Source: JAABRE01 sp964413275 (GTDB lineage: Bacteria > Cyanobacteriota > Cyanobacteriia > Cyanobacteriales > JAABRE01). From it: DNA of 64,000 bases. Shown one piece after another: positions 24,850 to 33,725 of this stretch. How positions within the stretch are numbered: position 1 is the first letter of the stretch; the number at the start of each line of letters is the position of its first letter. The notes beneath the pieces were generated by a model. That model did not search any database. It had not been told where the DNA came from and saw only the letters and a list, made by a program, of their open reading frames with translations. Position numbers and translations under genes: made by a program. The stretch lies in NCBI GenBank assembly GCA_964413275.1, contig CAYPSO010000007.1, positions 1 to 64,000 on the forward strand. The letters run 5' to 3'.

Positions 24850-27492
24850 TTTGAAGAAGAAAAATATGAAGAATCCCTAGAAGTTTTGCAAGAAGCTTAT
24901 AAACTTCAACTGACATTAAATCAATATCAATACGAGTATTCATTATCGGGAAATAAGGTTAATCAGTTTATTTATGCTCACCGAGAGCGAGTTATTAAAG
25001 CATTTATTCCTTTATTAGAGAAAAATGTAGAAACAAATCCAAGTGATTATGAAGCATGGAATCGCTTAGGTAAATATATTCAAGAATTGAATCGTATATT
25101 TGAAGGAGATTTTGAAACAATAAAAAAAAGATCGGTGATAGCTTTGGAAAAAGCGATCGCACTTAAACCGGATTATTATGAAGCTTGGCTCAATAAAGCT
25201 AGAGCTTTTCGTTATTCTGAAGAAAGGGAGGCTTTAATAGCCTACGATCACGCTGTTGAAATTAATTCCAATGGTTATGAAGCATGGAGCGAACGAGGTA
25301 ATATTCTTTACTATTTAGCTAGAAAAGAACAAGCTTTAGAGTCTTATGAAAAAGCGATCGCCATTAATCCTTTTTTAAAAGATGCTTGGTTTGGTAAAGC
25401 TTCAATTTTATGGGAGCAAAATAAACAAGAAGGAGCAATTGAATGTTGCGATAATGGCTTACAAATTTCTTTAGACGATCCTCAATTGTGGAGAAAACGG
25501 GGATATGGTTTTTTTCAAACTAATGTCAGAAATGAGGCAGCATTTTTTTGTTGGGAAAAATACCTTGAAAAGCATCCAGATGATTGGCACATTTGGAACG
25601 CTTTTGCTTATTGTATGATGAATTGCGATCGAGATGATAAAGCTGTTAATTATTACGATAAGGCAATTTCTTACGCACCTAATGAATTTGGAATCTGGTT
25701 TAGTCGCAGTATTGCTTTAAGTAATTCTGGAAGATATGCAGAAGCACTTGAATCAATTAATCATGCTTTAGAAATTAATCCTCAAGATTCCTATAGTTGG
25801 ATTTTTCGAGGTCAAAAACTAATTCAACTCCAACGTTATGAGGAAGCATTAATTTCATTAGAAAAAGCCTTAGAAATAAAGCCAAATTCATCTCAAGCTA
25901 AATCTGAATATGAAAAGATACTTTTACTTCTAGAAAAAACTGATTCTTTAAAATTAGAAAAATATGAAGCTTTAACAAAAAAAGGGGATATATTGAGCAA
26001 AGATTTTTGTAATAATGAGAAAAATGAGCGAGCAATTCTTGTTTATAATCAAGCAATCGAGATTAACCCTGAATTTGCTGATGCTTGGCATGGTAAAGCC
26101 AAATCTTTGATGATATTAAAAAGAAATGAAGAAGCACTTTTTTGTATTCAAAAGACAATTAAATTAAATCTTAATAATAGTTCAATATGGCGCACTTATG
26201 CTGACATATTAGGAAAACTAGAACAAAAAGAAGAAATGATTGAATGTTTGGCTAAAGCTTTCGATCTCAATCCTCAAATCAATTATCTTCATGATATTTG
26301 GAGAGATTATCTTAGAGTATTAATGAACGATAAACGATATGAAGAAATTTTAACATTTTGCGACCGTATTATTAATATGGATAATTCCAATTGCCATCGC
26401 TATTTACTCGAAACTATTTGGAATTATAAAAGTGATGCCTTTCAAGGTTTAAAACTTTATCAAGAAGCCTTATTTTGTCTAGATAAAATGATGGAGTTTA
26501 GTCCATATTCTCGCGAAACATGGCACGATCGCGGTTGTTGCTTCTGGAAGTTAGGACAAAAAGAACAAGCTCGTCTTGTCTTCTCAAAAGCTCTAGAATT
26601 TAGTATTGACTCCCACTCAGAAGATAGTGAGATATTAAAGCAAGCCCAATTTTTTAAAGATGAGAAAGAATTAGAAGAAGCTCTTAGTATCTATGAAAAA
26701 ATCTTCTCTGCTAATCCTCAAGAATTATCAGCATTTTATGGTTGTGCCGAAATTTACTTAGATTTAAACAGATTTGAAGATACTTTAAAACTATTCCCAG
26801 AAATACTCAAAATTTTCCCAGAAATTCCCTACATTTGGCTCTTACAAGGACAAGCTTTTAATGGTTTAAAACGTTACCAAGATGCTTTAGTTTCTTTTGA
26901 TAAAGCAATTGAATTATCGCCTGAATATGAGTGTGCTTATGGATATAAAGCTACTATTCTTTTTGCTTTAGAGCGTTATGAAGAGACATTAACCGCACTA
27001 GAGAAAGCGATTGATAGAGATCCAGAATATACTTGGGCATGGTATTTTAAAGGTTTAACTCTTAATAAATTAAATTTATTTGAAGATGCGATCGCTGCTT
27101 GCGATAAATGCTTAGAAATTAATCCTGAATATTATTGGACATGGGCAAATAAAGCCTTTAGTCTAAATAAATTGCATCGATTTGAAGAATCAGTTAATAG
27201 TTTTTATAAATCCCTAAACACAAATACCGAAAATATAGAAATATGGTACGAACTTGGTAATGCACTTTATAATTTAGGGAATTATTCTGATGCGGCAAGG
27301 GCTTATTTTCAAGTTTTTTTCTTAGATTCAAATAACAAATTGGCTTTATTAGGACAAGCACGCTGTTATATTCAACAAGATAATGAAGATGGTGTTATCG
27401 ACTGTTTGCAAAAAATTACTGCGATTGATGCCAATTATTTAGAACAAATTAACGATCCAATTCTAAAAAAGTATTTAAAGTTAGCTGAATAA
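24850..27492 (+). CDS. large tetratricopeptide-repeat protein, N-terminus interrupted by the gap
   Basis: The frame is open from the edge of the gap to 27492, at least 880 codons. It is almost wholly TPR units of about 34 residues, with typical A-helix/B-helix pairs such as YEAWSERGNILYYLARKEQ and FADAWHGKAKSLMILKRNEE, and repeated Pro-Glu/Asn-Pro turns. At least fifteen repeats are visible. No catalytic domain or signal peptide is seen, so it is probably a scaffold. If the 55-base flanks are merged, an ATG at 24680 (MQIYQ) joins in frame and gives a complete protein. Alternatively more repeats are missing in the gap. Confidence 0.85.
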   Translation, partial: FEEEKYEESLEVLQEAYKLQLTLNQYQYEYSLSGNKVNQFIYAHRERVIKAFIPLLEKNVETNPSDYEAWNRLGKYIQELNRIFEGDFETIKKRSVIALEKAIALKPDYYEAWLNKARAFRYSEEREALIAYDHAVEINSNGYEAWSERGNILYYLARKEQALESYEKAIAINPFLKDAWFGKASILWEQNKQEGAIECCDNGLQISLDDPQLWRKRGYGFFQTNVRNEAAFFCWEKYLEKHPDDWHIWNAFAYCMMNCDRDDKAVNYYDKAISYAPNEFGIWFSRSIALSNSGRYAEALESINHALEINPQDSYSWIFRGQKLIQLQRYEEALISLEKALEIKPNSSQAKSEYEKILLLLEKTDSLKLEKYEALTKKGDILSKDFCNNEKNERAILVYNQAIEINPEFADAWHGKAKSLMILKRNEEALFCIQKTIKLNLNNSSIWRTYADILGKLEQKEEMIECLAKAFDLNPQINYLHDIWRDYLRVLMNDKRYEEILTFCDRIINMDNSNCHRYLLETIWNYKSDAFQGLKLYQEALFCLDKMMEFSPYSRETWHDRGCCFWKLGQKEQARLVFSKALEFSIDSHSEDSEILKQAQFFKDEKELEEALSIYEKIFSANPQELSAFYGCAEIYLDLNRFEDTLKLFPEILKIFPEIPYIWLLQGQAFNGLKRYQDALVSFDKAIELSPEYECAYGYKATILFALERYEETLTALEKAIDRDPEYTWAWYFKGLTLNKLNLFEDAIAACDKCLEINPEYYWTWANKAFSLNKLHRFEESVNSFYKSLNTNTENIEIWYELGNALYNLGNYSDAARAYFQVFFLDSNNKLALLGQARCYIQQDNEDGVIDCLQKITAIDANYLEQINDPILKKYLKLAE

Positions 27493-27602
27493 GTTTTTGT
27501 AGGATGGACAAGTCTAAGGATAATATGAGAATAGATAGAATAAGTGTAATTAAGGAATTGCTCACCATTACCTTAATAAAAAAACTTTTATTAATAGAAA
27601 TT

Positions 27603-27632
27603 TTAATGTTTAATGTTCAATGTTCAATGTTT
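27603..27632. repeat. heptamer tandem repeat, unit AATGTTY
   Basis: Four units alternating AATGTTT and AATGTTC lie in a tandem row in the spacer between the TPR gene and thiL. A 28-codon minus-strand frame (27710-27624) partly overlaps it; I do not call it a gene. Confidence 0.6.
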
Positions 27633-27742
27633 ATAGGTTGCAACTCTAGCAAGTTCTTGAAACTTATCTAGTTCTGTAATTCCTATGAATAGTCCTTTAC
27701 TTCGTTCCATTAATAGCGATTTTTAATTCTCTTAAGCTAAGA

Positions 27743-28732
27743 TTAATTACTAAAATGTTGAAATCCTTTTTCTAAACTTAATTTTATTTCTTGATCGATT
27801 AATTTAATTTCCTTTTCTTTTATAATCTTGCCAATTATCGCTGAATTTATACCTGTCTTTTTAACTAATTCTTTTGCTAATTTTTCTTCTAAACATAACA
27901 CTAACTCAAAATCTTCTCCCCCATATAAAGCCCATTCTAAAGCCTTTTCTTTTCCTTTTAATTCCTTAATCTCAATATCTATGGGCATTGCTTTACTATC
28001 AATTTCTGCACCCACTCCACTACAACGACAAATTTGTAATATGGCATCTGCCAGACCATCACTACTATCCATTCCAGCAATGCGCCAATTATTAATCACA
28101 ATTTTATTTAAACATGGCAATATATCTAATCTAGGCTTTGGTCTTTGATGGGCTTTAATTAATTTTTCTCTAGTTTTTTTATCTAAATTTTTTCCTAATT
28201 CTGGATTTAAAAGTAATTCTAATCCTGCTTTAGAACTACCATGAACACCTGTAACTACGATCGCATCTCCGGGTTGTGCTACAAATCTACTAATTACTCT
28301 TTCTGGATTTACTTCACCTAATGCGGTAATAGATACCGTAATAATAGGCGATCGCGTTATATCTCCTCCCATAATTGCCGTGTTATAAGTCTTAACACAA
28401 CTATATAAACCTTGATATAACTGCTCTACCCATGTAACTTCTAATTCTGGAGGAAGACTTAACCCAACTGTAACTCCTAATGGTATTGCTCCCATAGCTG
28501 CTAGGTCTGATAGATTAACTGCGATTGCTCTCCAACCTATATCCTCTGGACTTGTCGTTACTTCGCTAAAATGCACTCCTTCTACTAATACATCTGTAGT
28601 CACCACTAAGGATTTACCTTCAGTCACTTTTATGACTGCTCCATCATCCCCTATAATTGCCCTTGGACAAAATTCCTGTACTATTTTTAATAATCCTTGT
28701 TCTCCAATATCCTTAATTTTTCTATTGCACAT
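27743..28732 (-). CDS. thiL: thiamine-monophosphate kinase
   Basis: A 329-residue ThiL, taking the ATG at 28732 (MCNRKIKDIGEQGLL) rather than the longer in-frame start at 28792. Family marks are VVTTDVLVEGVHF near residue 50, AVNLSDLAAMGA, MGGDITRSP and AGMDSSDGLADAI. It phosphorylates thiamine monophosphate to the active diphosphate. No TPP riboswitch is seen and no other thi genes are adjacent. Confidence 0.95.
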   Translation of the reverse strand: MCNRKIKDIGEQGLLKIVQEFCPRAIIGDDGAVIKVTEGKSLVVTTDVLVEGVHFSEVTTSPEDIGWRAIAVNLSDLAAMGAIPLGVTVGLSLPPELEVTWVEQLYQGLYSCVKTYNTAIMGGDITRSPIITVSITALGEVNPERVISRFVAQPGDAIVVTGVHGSSKAGLELLLNPELGKNLDKKTREKLIKAHQRPKPRLDILPCLNKIVINNWRIAGMDSSDGLADAILQICRCSGVGAEIDSKAMPIDIEIKELKGKEKALEWALYGGEDFELVLCLEEKLAKELVKKTGINSAIIGKIIKEKEIKLIDQEIKLSLEKGFQHFSN

Positions 28733-29108
28733 TTTTAGCCAATTGTCAAGTTGATTGTATAAGATTTCATATTGATTGATTTTTAAGCGCAAAAAAAGTT
28801 TCTATTAAAATAGTAAAAATTTTATATTTACTATGTGGAGAATGATTTTATAAGGTTTGAGAAGTTAAAATACCTTATTGGTAATGGCTATGCCATTTAT
28901 TATAGCATAACACAATTTTTTCAAAAATTGCCTGTAATCGTTATAACTTCGTCAATTATTGAAAAATATTTTTAATAAAAAGTCACAAGTTGATAACATT
29001 AATTTTTATTAAGGATTTTTTTATATACAAATATTAAAATGATTGTAAATATTTTATATCTTTTTCTTATATTAAATAATTATCTGGTGGGCATTGCCCA
29101 CCCTACTA
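28733..29108. other. AT-rich spacer with a GGTGGGCA hairpin
   Basis: No gene is visible. The spacer contains the palindrome AATGGCTATGCCATT near 28882. It ends with the perfect hairpin GGTGGGCA/TGCCCACC at 29086-29102, which directly follows the cyclophilin stop on the minus strand. Confidence 0.5.
29086..29102. repeat. GGTGGGCA perfect hairpin after the cyclophilin gene
   Basis: GGTGGGCA (29086-29093) and TGCCCACC (29095-29102) form a near loop-free palindrome of the dispersed family, 7 bases past the gene end. Confidence 0.65.
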
Positions 29109-30185
29109 TTAACTAGGTTGAACTAAATTATTTAAACCAGAAATCACTGAAGCTGAAATAATTTTGTCTTCAAGAGTCAATTTATCAAGAACATCCTTAC
29201 CATCAACTAAATATCCAAAAGCTGAATAACGACCGTCCATCAGATTAAAACCGGGGGGAGCAATTTCATTATCAAACTTAAAGAAGAAAAACTGAGAAGA
29301 ACCACCATTAGGATCGTCACCAGGACGAGCTAAAGCTACCGTACCATAGGCATTAAAAGGTAAAGCTATATTGGGTAAATAAATTCCCGCATCTTCTAAA
29401 GTCATCCCATAAATAGGTTTAGACTCATCTTTAACTAAAACTTCTAAAGGAATAGCTCGATATTTTTTAGTTTTGGGGTCAATAAAACCATATTCTGCCC
29501 CCGGAGGATCGCCCGCTTGGACAATATAATTATCTTCAGCACGATTGAAGGTAAGACCGTTATAAAATCCACGCTGTACTAAGTCAACAAAATTACCAGC
29601 ATTAACTGGAGCACTATAACCATCAACCACAATAGTTAAATTACCTTTAGTGGTTTCCATGGATACAGTGGCACGGCCTAAAAGTTGAGGCAAGTTAGAA
29701 TATTCTTCTGGCACTTCAAAAGGAAAAGCCGTAACCATTAATTCTTCTAAATTGGTTACTTTGTCTAGTATTTCTCCGCGTAAGTCCCAGACTCGATCCT
29801 TATCTTTGGATTCTACTGCCTCTTGTAAGGAAATAATTTCTTGATTCATTTCTTCAATCAAATTTTTTCCTTGGGTTTGTGCTTCAGCTGGGACAGTAGC
29901 TAATAATTTGTCTTCATTAATGGCTAAAATTCGAGTTGCAGTTTTTACATCCTGTGCGATGGGAGGCCAACGTTTGGCACGTAGATGATTTGAAATATCT
30001 TCTAAACTCGATTGCAATCTTCTAACTGTATCATTATCAATGGGTAAAGCATATCTTAAAATAGCATTAGCATCTGTAATAGCATTACCTTGAGCTAAAC
30101 CAGCACTGAGTCCTACTGATAATGTAAGAAGTAAAATTCCGAGTAAACTCCTTTTTAATAATTTTTTCCACAAATTCCCTTGCAT
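29109..30185 (-). CDS. thylakoid-lumen-type cyclophilin (TLP40/CYP38-like peptidyl-prolyl isomerase)
   Basis: A 358-residue protein with a basic N-terminus and a hydrophobic signal segment (about 12-32, ending near GLAQG), so exported to the lumen or periplasm. A helical region at about 40-150 precedes a cyclophilin domain at about 170-350 (GNFVDLVQRGFYNGLTFNR, GSSQFFFFKFD). The helical-plus-cyclophilin architecture is that of plant TLP40/CYP38 and its cyanobacterial counterpart, linked to photosystem II assembly. Several cyclophilin active-site residues are altered, as in that family, so isomerase activity may be weak. Confidence 0.88.
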   Translation of the reverse strand: MQGNLWKKLLKRSLLGILLLTLSVGLSAGLAQGNAITDANAILRYALPIDNDTVRRLQSSLEDISNHLRAKRWPPIAQDVKTATRILAINEDKLLATVPAEAQTQGKNLIEEMNQEIISLQEAVESKDKDRVWDLRGEILDKVTNLEELMVTAFPFEVPEEYSNLPQLLGRATVSMETTKGNLTIVVDGYSAPVNAGNFVDLVQRGFYNGLTFNRAEDNYIVQAGDPPGAEYGFIDPKTKKYRAIPLEVLVKDESKPIYGMTLEDAGIYLPNIALPFNAYGTVALARPGDDPNGGSSQFFFFKFDNEIAPPGFNLMDGRYSAFGYLVDGKDVLDKLTLEDKIISASVISGLNNLVQPS

Positions 30186-30690
30186 TTTAGATTTAACTCC
30201 TTATTTTATCCCTTAATAACAATCTTCCCATAAAATTCACCAGCAATATTCTTGTTTAAGTAAGTGTCTAAAGAAAAAAATTTTTTTCTTAGGAGTTCGA
30301 CGAAATAAACTCAATAAATATTCATTGTCACTACAATTTTGCTCATAGTGAAGTGATAATAAAGTACATTTTGAGTAAAATAACTATAAAAAGAGTTTAA
30401 TTGCGGGAGCAAAATTCTCCCTCGATTAAGTGAGCAGAGCAAGACTCGAACTCTTGAATACTAAATTTCTAATAGGAATATCAAAATTGGCTTAATTATT
30501 ATTTTTTACTAAGTTGAGACAAAAGTGAGACAAGAAATTGATAGCTCTAAAGCAGTTTCTTACGAGGATTTAATCCCAATATTTAAAGAAAAGGCTGATG
30601 AACAATAACACTATATGCAGGGTATGAGTAGCGAACAAGAACGTAAAGGTAACGACGTTTTGAATCCCGACAGATAAAGCAATTTCTTAA
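30186..30690. other. 500-base spacer with gene scraps upstream of tRNA-Ser
   Basis: No intact gene. A 31-codon open frame without ATG (30513-30608) ends YEDLIPIFKEKADEQ and looks like a gene tail. Around 30430-30455 a segment reads, on the minus strand, like a tRNA T-arm (GTTCGAGTC within paired CAAGA/TCTTG). These could be debris of an element once integrated at the tRNA gene; the evidence is thin. Confidence 0.3.
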
Positions 30691-30777
30691 CGGAGAGGGA
30701 GGGATTCGAACCCTCGTTAAACTTACGCCTAAACAGCATTTCCAGTGCTGCGCCTTCAACCACTCGGCCACCTCTCC
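30691..30777 (-). tRNA. tRNA-Ser (anticodon GGA)
   Basis: An 87-base class II tRNA on the minus strand. The acceptor arms GGAGAGG and CCTCTCC pair, with discriminator G. The anticodon loop is CTGGAAA, giving anticodon GGA for serine UCC/UCU codons. The T-loop is GGTTCGAATCC and a long variable arm is present, as expected for tRNA-Ser. No CCA is encoded. Confidence 0.96.
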
Positions 30778-30953
30778 AGATGGGTCACGATTTACCATTA
30801 TACATAATATCTTGTTTATTTTCAAGTTTTTTTTAAAGAAAAAGCTGAAATTCAATCTAGACAAGAGTTTAAATATTTTTTTTGAGAACCTTGACCAATT
30901 ATAATAGTAGATGAGTTAATGATTAACAATTTATTATCAGTTATCAAAAAAGT

Positions 30954-31319
30954 ATGAAATATCATAAAATCACAATTCATAACCATCAAACAGGCATGAC
31001 AGAAACAGTAGAAGTACCTGAAGGTAAATATATTTTGCATAGTATTGAAGCACAAGGGAGAAGTTTAGCTTTTTCTTGTCGCAATGGTGCTTGTACAGCT
31101 TGTGCAGTTAAAATACTTTCAGGAAAAGTAGATCAACCAGAAGCGATGGGATTATCACCACAATTAAAAGAACAAGGTTATGCTTTATTGTGTGTGAGTT
31201 ATCCTGTGGAAGATTTAGTAGTAGAAACCCAAGAAGAAGATGAAGTATATGAATTACAATTTGGTCGTTATTTTGGTAGAGGAAAAGTAAAATTTGGCTT
31301 ACCTTTAGATGAAGACTAG
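30954..31319 (+). CDS. [2Fe-2S] ferredoxin with C-terminal extension (FdC2-like)
   Basis: A 121-residue plant-type ferredoxin. Cluster ligands are in CRNGACTAC (CxxxxCxxC) near residue 43 and a fourth Cys in ALLCVSYP. After the core it carries about 20 extra residues, YELQFGRYFGRGKVKFG and LPLDED, as in FdC2-type ferredoxins that are conserved from cyanobacteria to plants and differ from photosynthetic PetF. Its stop overlaps the start of the nuclease-like gene by 11 bases, so the two are translationally linked. Confidence 0.85.
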   Translation: MKYHKITIHNHQTGMTETVEVPEGKYILHSIEAQGRSLAFSCRNGACTACAVKILSGKVDQPEAMGLSPQLKEQGYALLCVSYPVEDLVVETQEEDEVYELQFGRYFGRGKVKFGLPLDED

Positions 31320-31827
31320 ATTAATAATTAATAGTTTAATTCTTGTTTATTTGTTACTATTGCTGAGTTGCCAGTCTCACCATCAACCGAAGGGCATAAA
31401 AGCCCAAGTTCAACAAGTTTTGAGTGGGCAAACTCTAGAAGTTTTAATTGACGACTCAAATTTAAGGTCAAAAGTAAGATTAATTGGAATTCAAGCACCA
31501 GACTTACAACAAAAACCTTGGGGAATAACCGCAAAAAATATCTTAAAAGAATGGTTAGAAAATAAGCAAATAATCTTAGAATTAGGAACACCAGAAGAAG
31601 ATATATTTAAGCGTAAATTAGCCTATGTTTGGTATCAAGGAGAATTAATTAATGAAAAATTAATCGCTCAAGGTTATGTTTTGGATGCACCAGAATATGA
31701 TAACAATAAATATAATAAGTCTTGTCAAAGAGCTAGAGAATATGCCAGATTAATGGGATCTGGAATTTGGAATAATAAGCAGCCAATGCGTCAAACACCA
31801 GCCGAGTTTCGTTCGCAAAATGAGTAG
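31309..31827 (+). CDS. thermonuclease-like (SNase) lipoprotein
   Basis: A 172-residue protein with a lipoprotein signal (LLLLLSC, Cys near 21) and a staphylococcal-nuclease fold at about 30-155: VRLIGIQAPDL, the KRKLAYVWYQG strand and LIAQGYVLDAPEY. In nucleases of this family the site is Asp-Asp-Arg-Glu-Arg; here VRLIGIQAP keeps one arginine, but the usual Asp of the IDAPE motif is Gln (IQAPD), so activity is doubtful. It overlaps the ferredoxin gene by 11 bases and precedes the inositol monophosphatase by 6 bases: one operon. Confidence 0.8.
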   Translation: MKTRLIINSLILVYLLLLLSCQSHHQPKGIKAQVQQVLSGQTLEVLIDDSNLRSKVRLIGIQAPDLQQKPWGITAKNILKEWLENKQIILELGTPEEDIFKRKLAYVWYQGELINEKLIAQGYVLDAPEYDNNKYNKSCQRAREYARLMGSGIWNNKQPMRQTPAEFRSQNE

Positions 31828-31833
31828 GAAAAA

Positions 31834-32646
31834 ATGAACTTAAAAATATTTTTAGATGTAGCTACAGAAGCTGCTTTAATTGCCGGAGAAATTTTGCTTA
31901 AACATTGGGGAAAACTCAAAAATATAGAAGAAAAAGGAGCGGCAGGAGATTTAGTAACAGAAGCTGATCGTATTTCTGAAGCAGCGATCTTAAAAATATT
32001 AAATAATAACTTTCCCGACCATTTAATTTTGGCAGAAGAATCGGGACATATTGGTAACAAGAATCAGAGTAAATATTTATGGGCGATCGATCCTTTGGAT
32101 GGCACAACAAATTATGCTCATGGTTATCCAGTTGCTGCGGTTTCTATTGGTTTATTAATTGATGGTATTCCTCAAGTAGGAGTAGTGTATAATCCCCTCA
32201 GAAATGAATTATTTAAAGGAGCAAAAGGTTTAGGTGCAACCTTAAATAATGAACTAATTAAAGTTTCGGAAACTAAAGAATTAGATAAAAGTTTATTAGT
32301 AACTGGTTTTGCTTACGATCGTCGTGATACTAAAGATAATAATTATGCTGAATTTTGTTATCTAACTCATCTTACCCAAGGAGTTAGACGGAGCGGCTCG
32401 GCTGCCTCTGATTTAGCAGATGTTGCTTGTGGCAGACTAGATGGCTATTGGGAAAGAGGACTCAAACCTTGGGATATGATTGCTGGTATAGTTTTAGTAG
32501 AAGAAGCAGGGGGTTTAGTCAGTGCCTACAATCAAAGTCCTTTTATTATTGATTCTGGACGAATTTTAGCTACCAATAAAAAAATTCACGGTAGTTTAAG
32601 TCAAGCTTTAGAAAAAACACCTGCTTTAAACATCAGCTTTGATTAG
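31834..32646 (+). CDS. suhB: inositol monophosphatase family protein
   Basis: A 270-residue Mg-dependent phosphatase. The metal site residues are visible: EESG near 71, WAIDPLDGTTNYAHG near 88 and the C-terminal KPWDMIAG motif. Family members dephosphorylate inositol phosphates or related sugars and some act as SuhB-type regulators. It follows the nuclease-like gene by 6 bases. The exact substrate is not deducible. Confidence 0.9.
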   Translation: MNLKIFLDVATEAALIAGEILLKHWGKLKNIEEKGAAGDLVTEADRISEAAILKILNNNFPDHLILAEESGHIGNKNQSKYLWAIDPLDGTTNYAHGYPVAAVSIGLLIDGIPQVGVVYNPLRNELFKGAKGLGATLNNELIKVSETKELDKSLLVTGFAYDRRDTKDNNYAEFCYLTHLTQGVRRSGSAASDLADVACGRLDGYWERGLKPWDMIAGIVLVEEAGGLVSAYNQSPFIIDSGRILATNKKIHGSLSQALEKTPALNISFD

Positions 32647-32783
32647 ATTATTAACTCATATTAAGATCGAAATAATCGAACTAAATTTAATTAGATTCTG
32701 TTATCTTATAATTAAAGATCGTAAAATTTTCAAAAATTATAAAATAACTTCAACAATTATAAAAATAGCTGTTATTTACCCCT

Positions 32784-33692
32784 ATGTCTTTTAAGTTAAA
32801 TCAGGGATTATTCAAATTAAATATTACCGATCACTATGCTGTATTAGGCATATCTCTCAGAGCCAGTACCAAGGAAATCCGCAAAAGGTATCTAAAAGTT
32901 GCTCAAAAGTTACATCCTGATACTTGTAAATCGAAAAGTGATGAAGAAAAAAATCTATCCAATCAATTATTATCAAAATTGGTTAATCCCGCCTATGAAA
33001 TTTTATCTAAAGATAAATCCCAGACTGAATATTTACTAATTATATCTAACGTTGGCGATCGCTTAGCTAGAGAAGGGGGCAAAGTATCTATCACCTTTAA
33101 ATCTAGTAAAACATTATTAGAAGCACAACAAAATATTGATTTAGTCTATGAAAAACTTTTAGCAGCTTTGTCAGTAAAACAATATCAATCTTTAGATAAT
33201 ATTTTTAAAAGGATAGAACAAATAAGTGAGCTAAATTTAATTTATTCAATTATTCAGGCTTCTGGGCAAATTAAAAAACAAAAAGAAAAACAAAAAGAAT
33301 TAGCTAAACAAAATCTTGAAGGCTCAGAAACTCTAATTCAAACATCTTCCCCAGCAAGTCATAACATTAATCGAGCTAAACAATATATGAATAGTAATAA
33401 CTATATTCAAGCAGTTTCTGAATTACGAGAAGCTTTAAAAATTGAACCAGAAAATAGTACCATTTATGGACTTCTTGGTTTAGCCTATGTGAAACAAGGG
33501 CAATTGAGTATGGCTAAAGTTTATGTCAAAAAAGCTTCAGATCTAAATCCTCAAGATCCCGTAGCAATTCAAAGTAAACAAGAATTAAACCAAACCATCG
33601 GTGATTCTCAAAACACAAATACATCTAAATCATCAGATCGATCCGGTGGAGGAGGTATCTTTAGTGGTTTCTTTGGTGGTAAAAAAAAATAA
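32784..33692 (+). CDS. J-domain protein with TPR region
   Basis: A 302-residue protein with an N-terminal DnaJ domain at about 16-85, including the HPD motif in VAQKLHPDTCK, and a TPR pair at about 195-265 (YMNSNNYIQAVSELREALKIEPE). The C-terminus is Gly/Phe-rich. J-domains recruit Hsp70 (DnaK); the TPR part would bind clients or partners. Type III J-protein, with no zinc finger. hisZ follows 33 bases later. Confidence 0.88.
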   Translation: MSFKLNQGLFKLNITDHYAVLGISLRASTKEIRKRYLKVAQKLHPDTCKSKSDEEKNLSNQLLSKLVNPAYEILSKDKSQTEYLLIISNVGDRLAREGGKVSITFKSSKTLLEAQQNIDLVYEKLLAALSVKQYQSLDNIFKRIEQISELNLIYSIIQASGQIKKQKEKQKELAKQNLEGSETLIQTSSPASHNINRAKQYMNSNNYIQAVSELREALKIEPENSTIYGLLGLAYVKQGQLSMAKVYVKKASDLNPQDPVAIQSKQELNQTIGDSQNTNTSKSSDRSGGGGIFSGFFGGKKK

Positions 33693-33725
33693 GTTAATTT
33701 TAGAACACAAAATAGCTAAAAAATT

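Noticed and set aside
27624..27710. 28-codon minus-strand frame (MERSKGLFIGITELD...)
   Set aside because: It is too short, has no clear ribosome-binding site and overlaps a heptamer repeat.
27743..28792. TPP riboswitch near thiL
   Set aside because: I looked for the conserved core upstream and did not see it.
30583..30864. 93-codon minus-strand frame
   Set aside because: It contains the complete tRNA-Ser gene and is explained by it.
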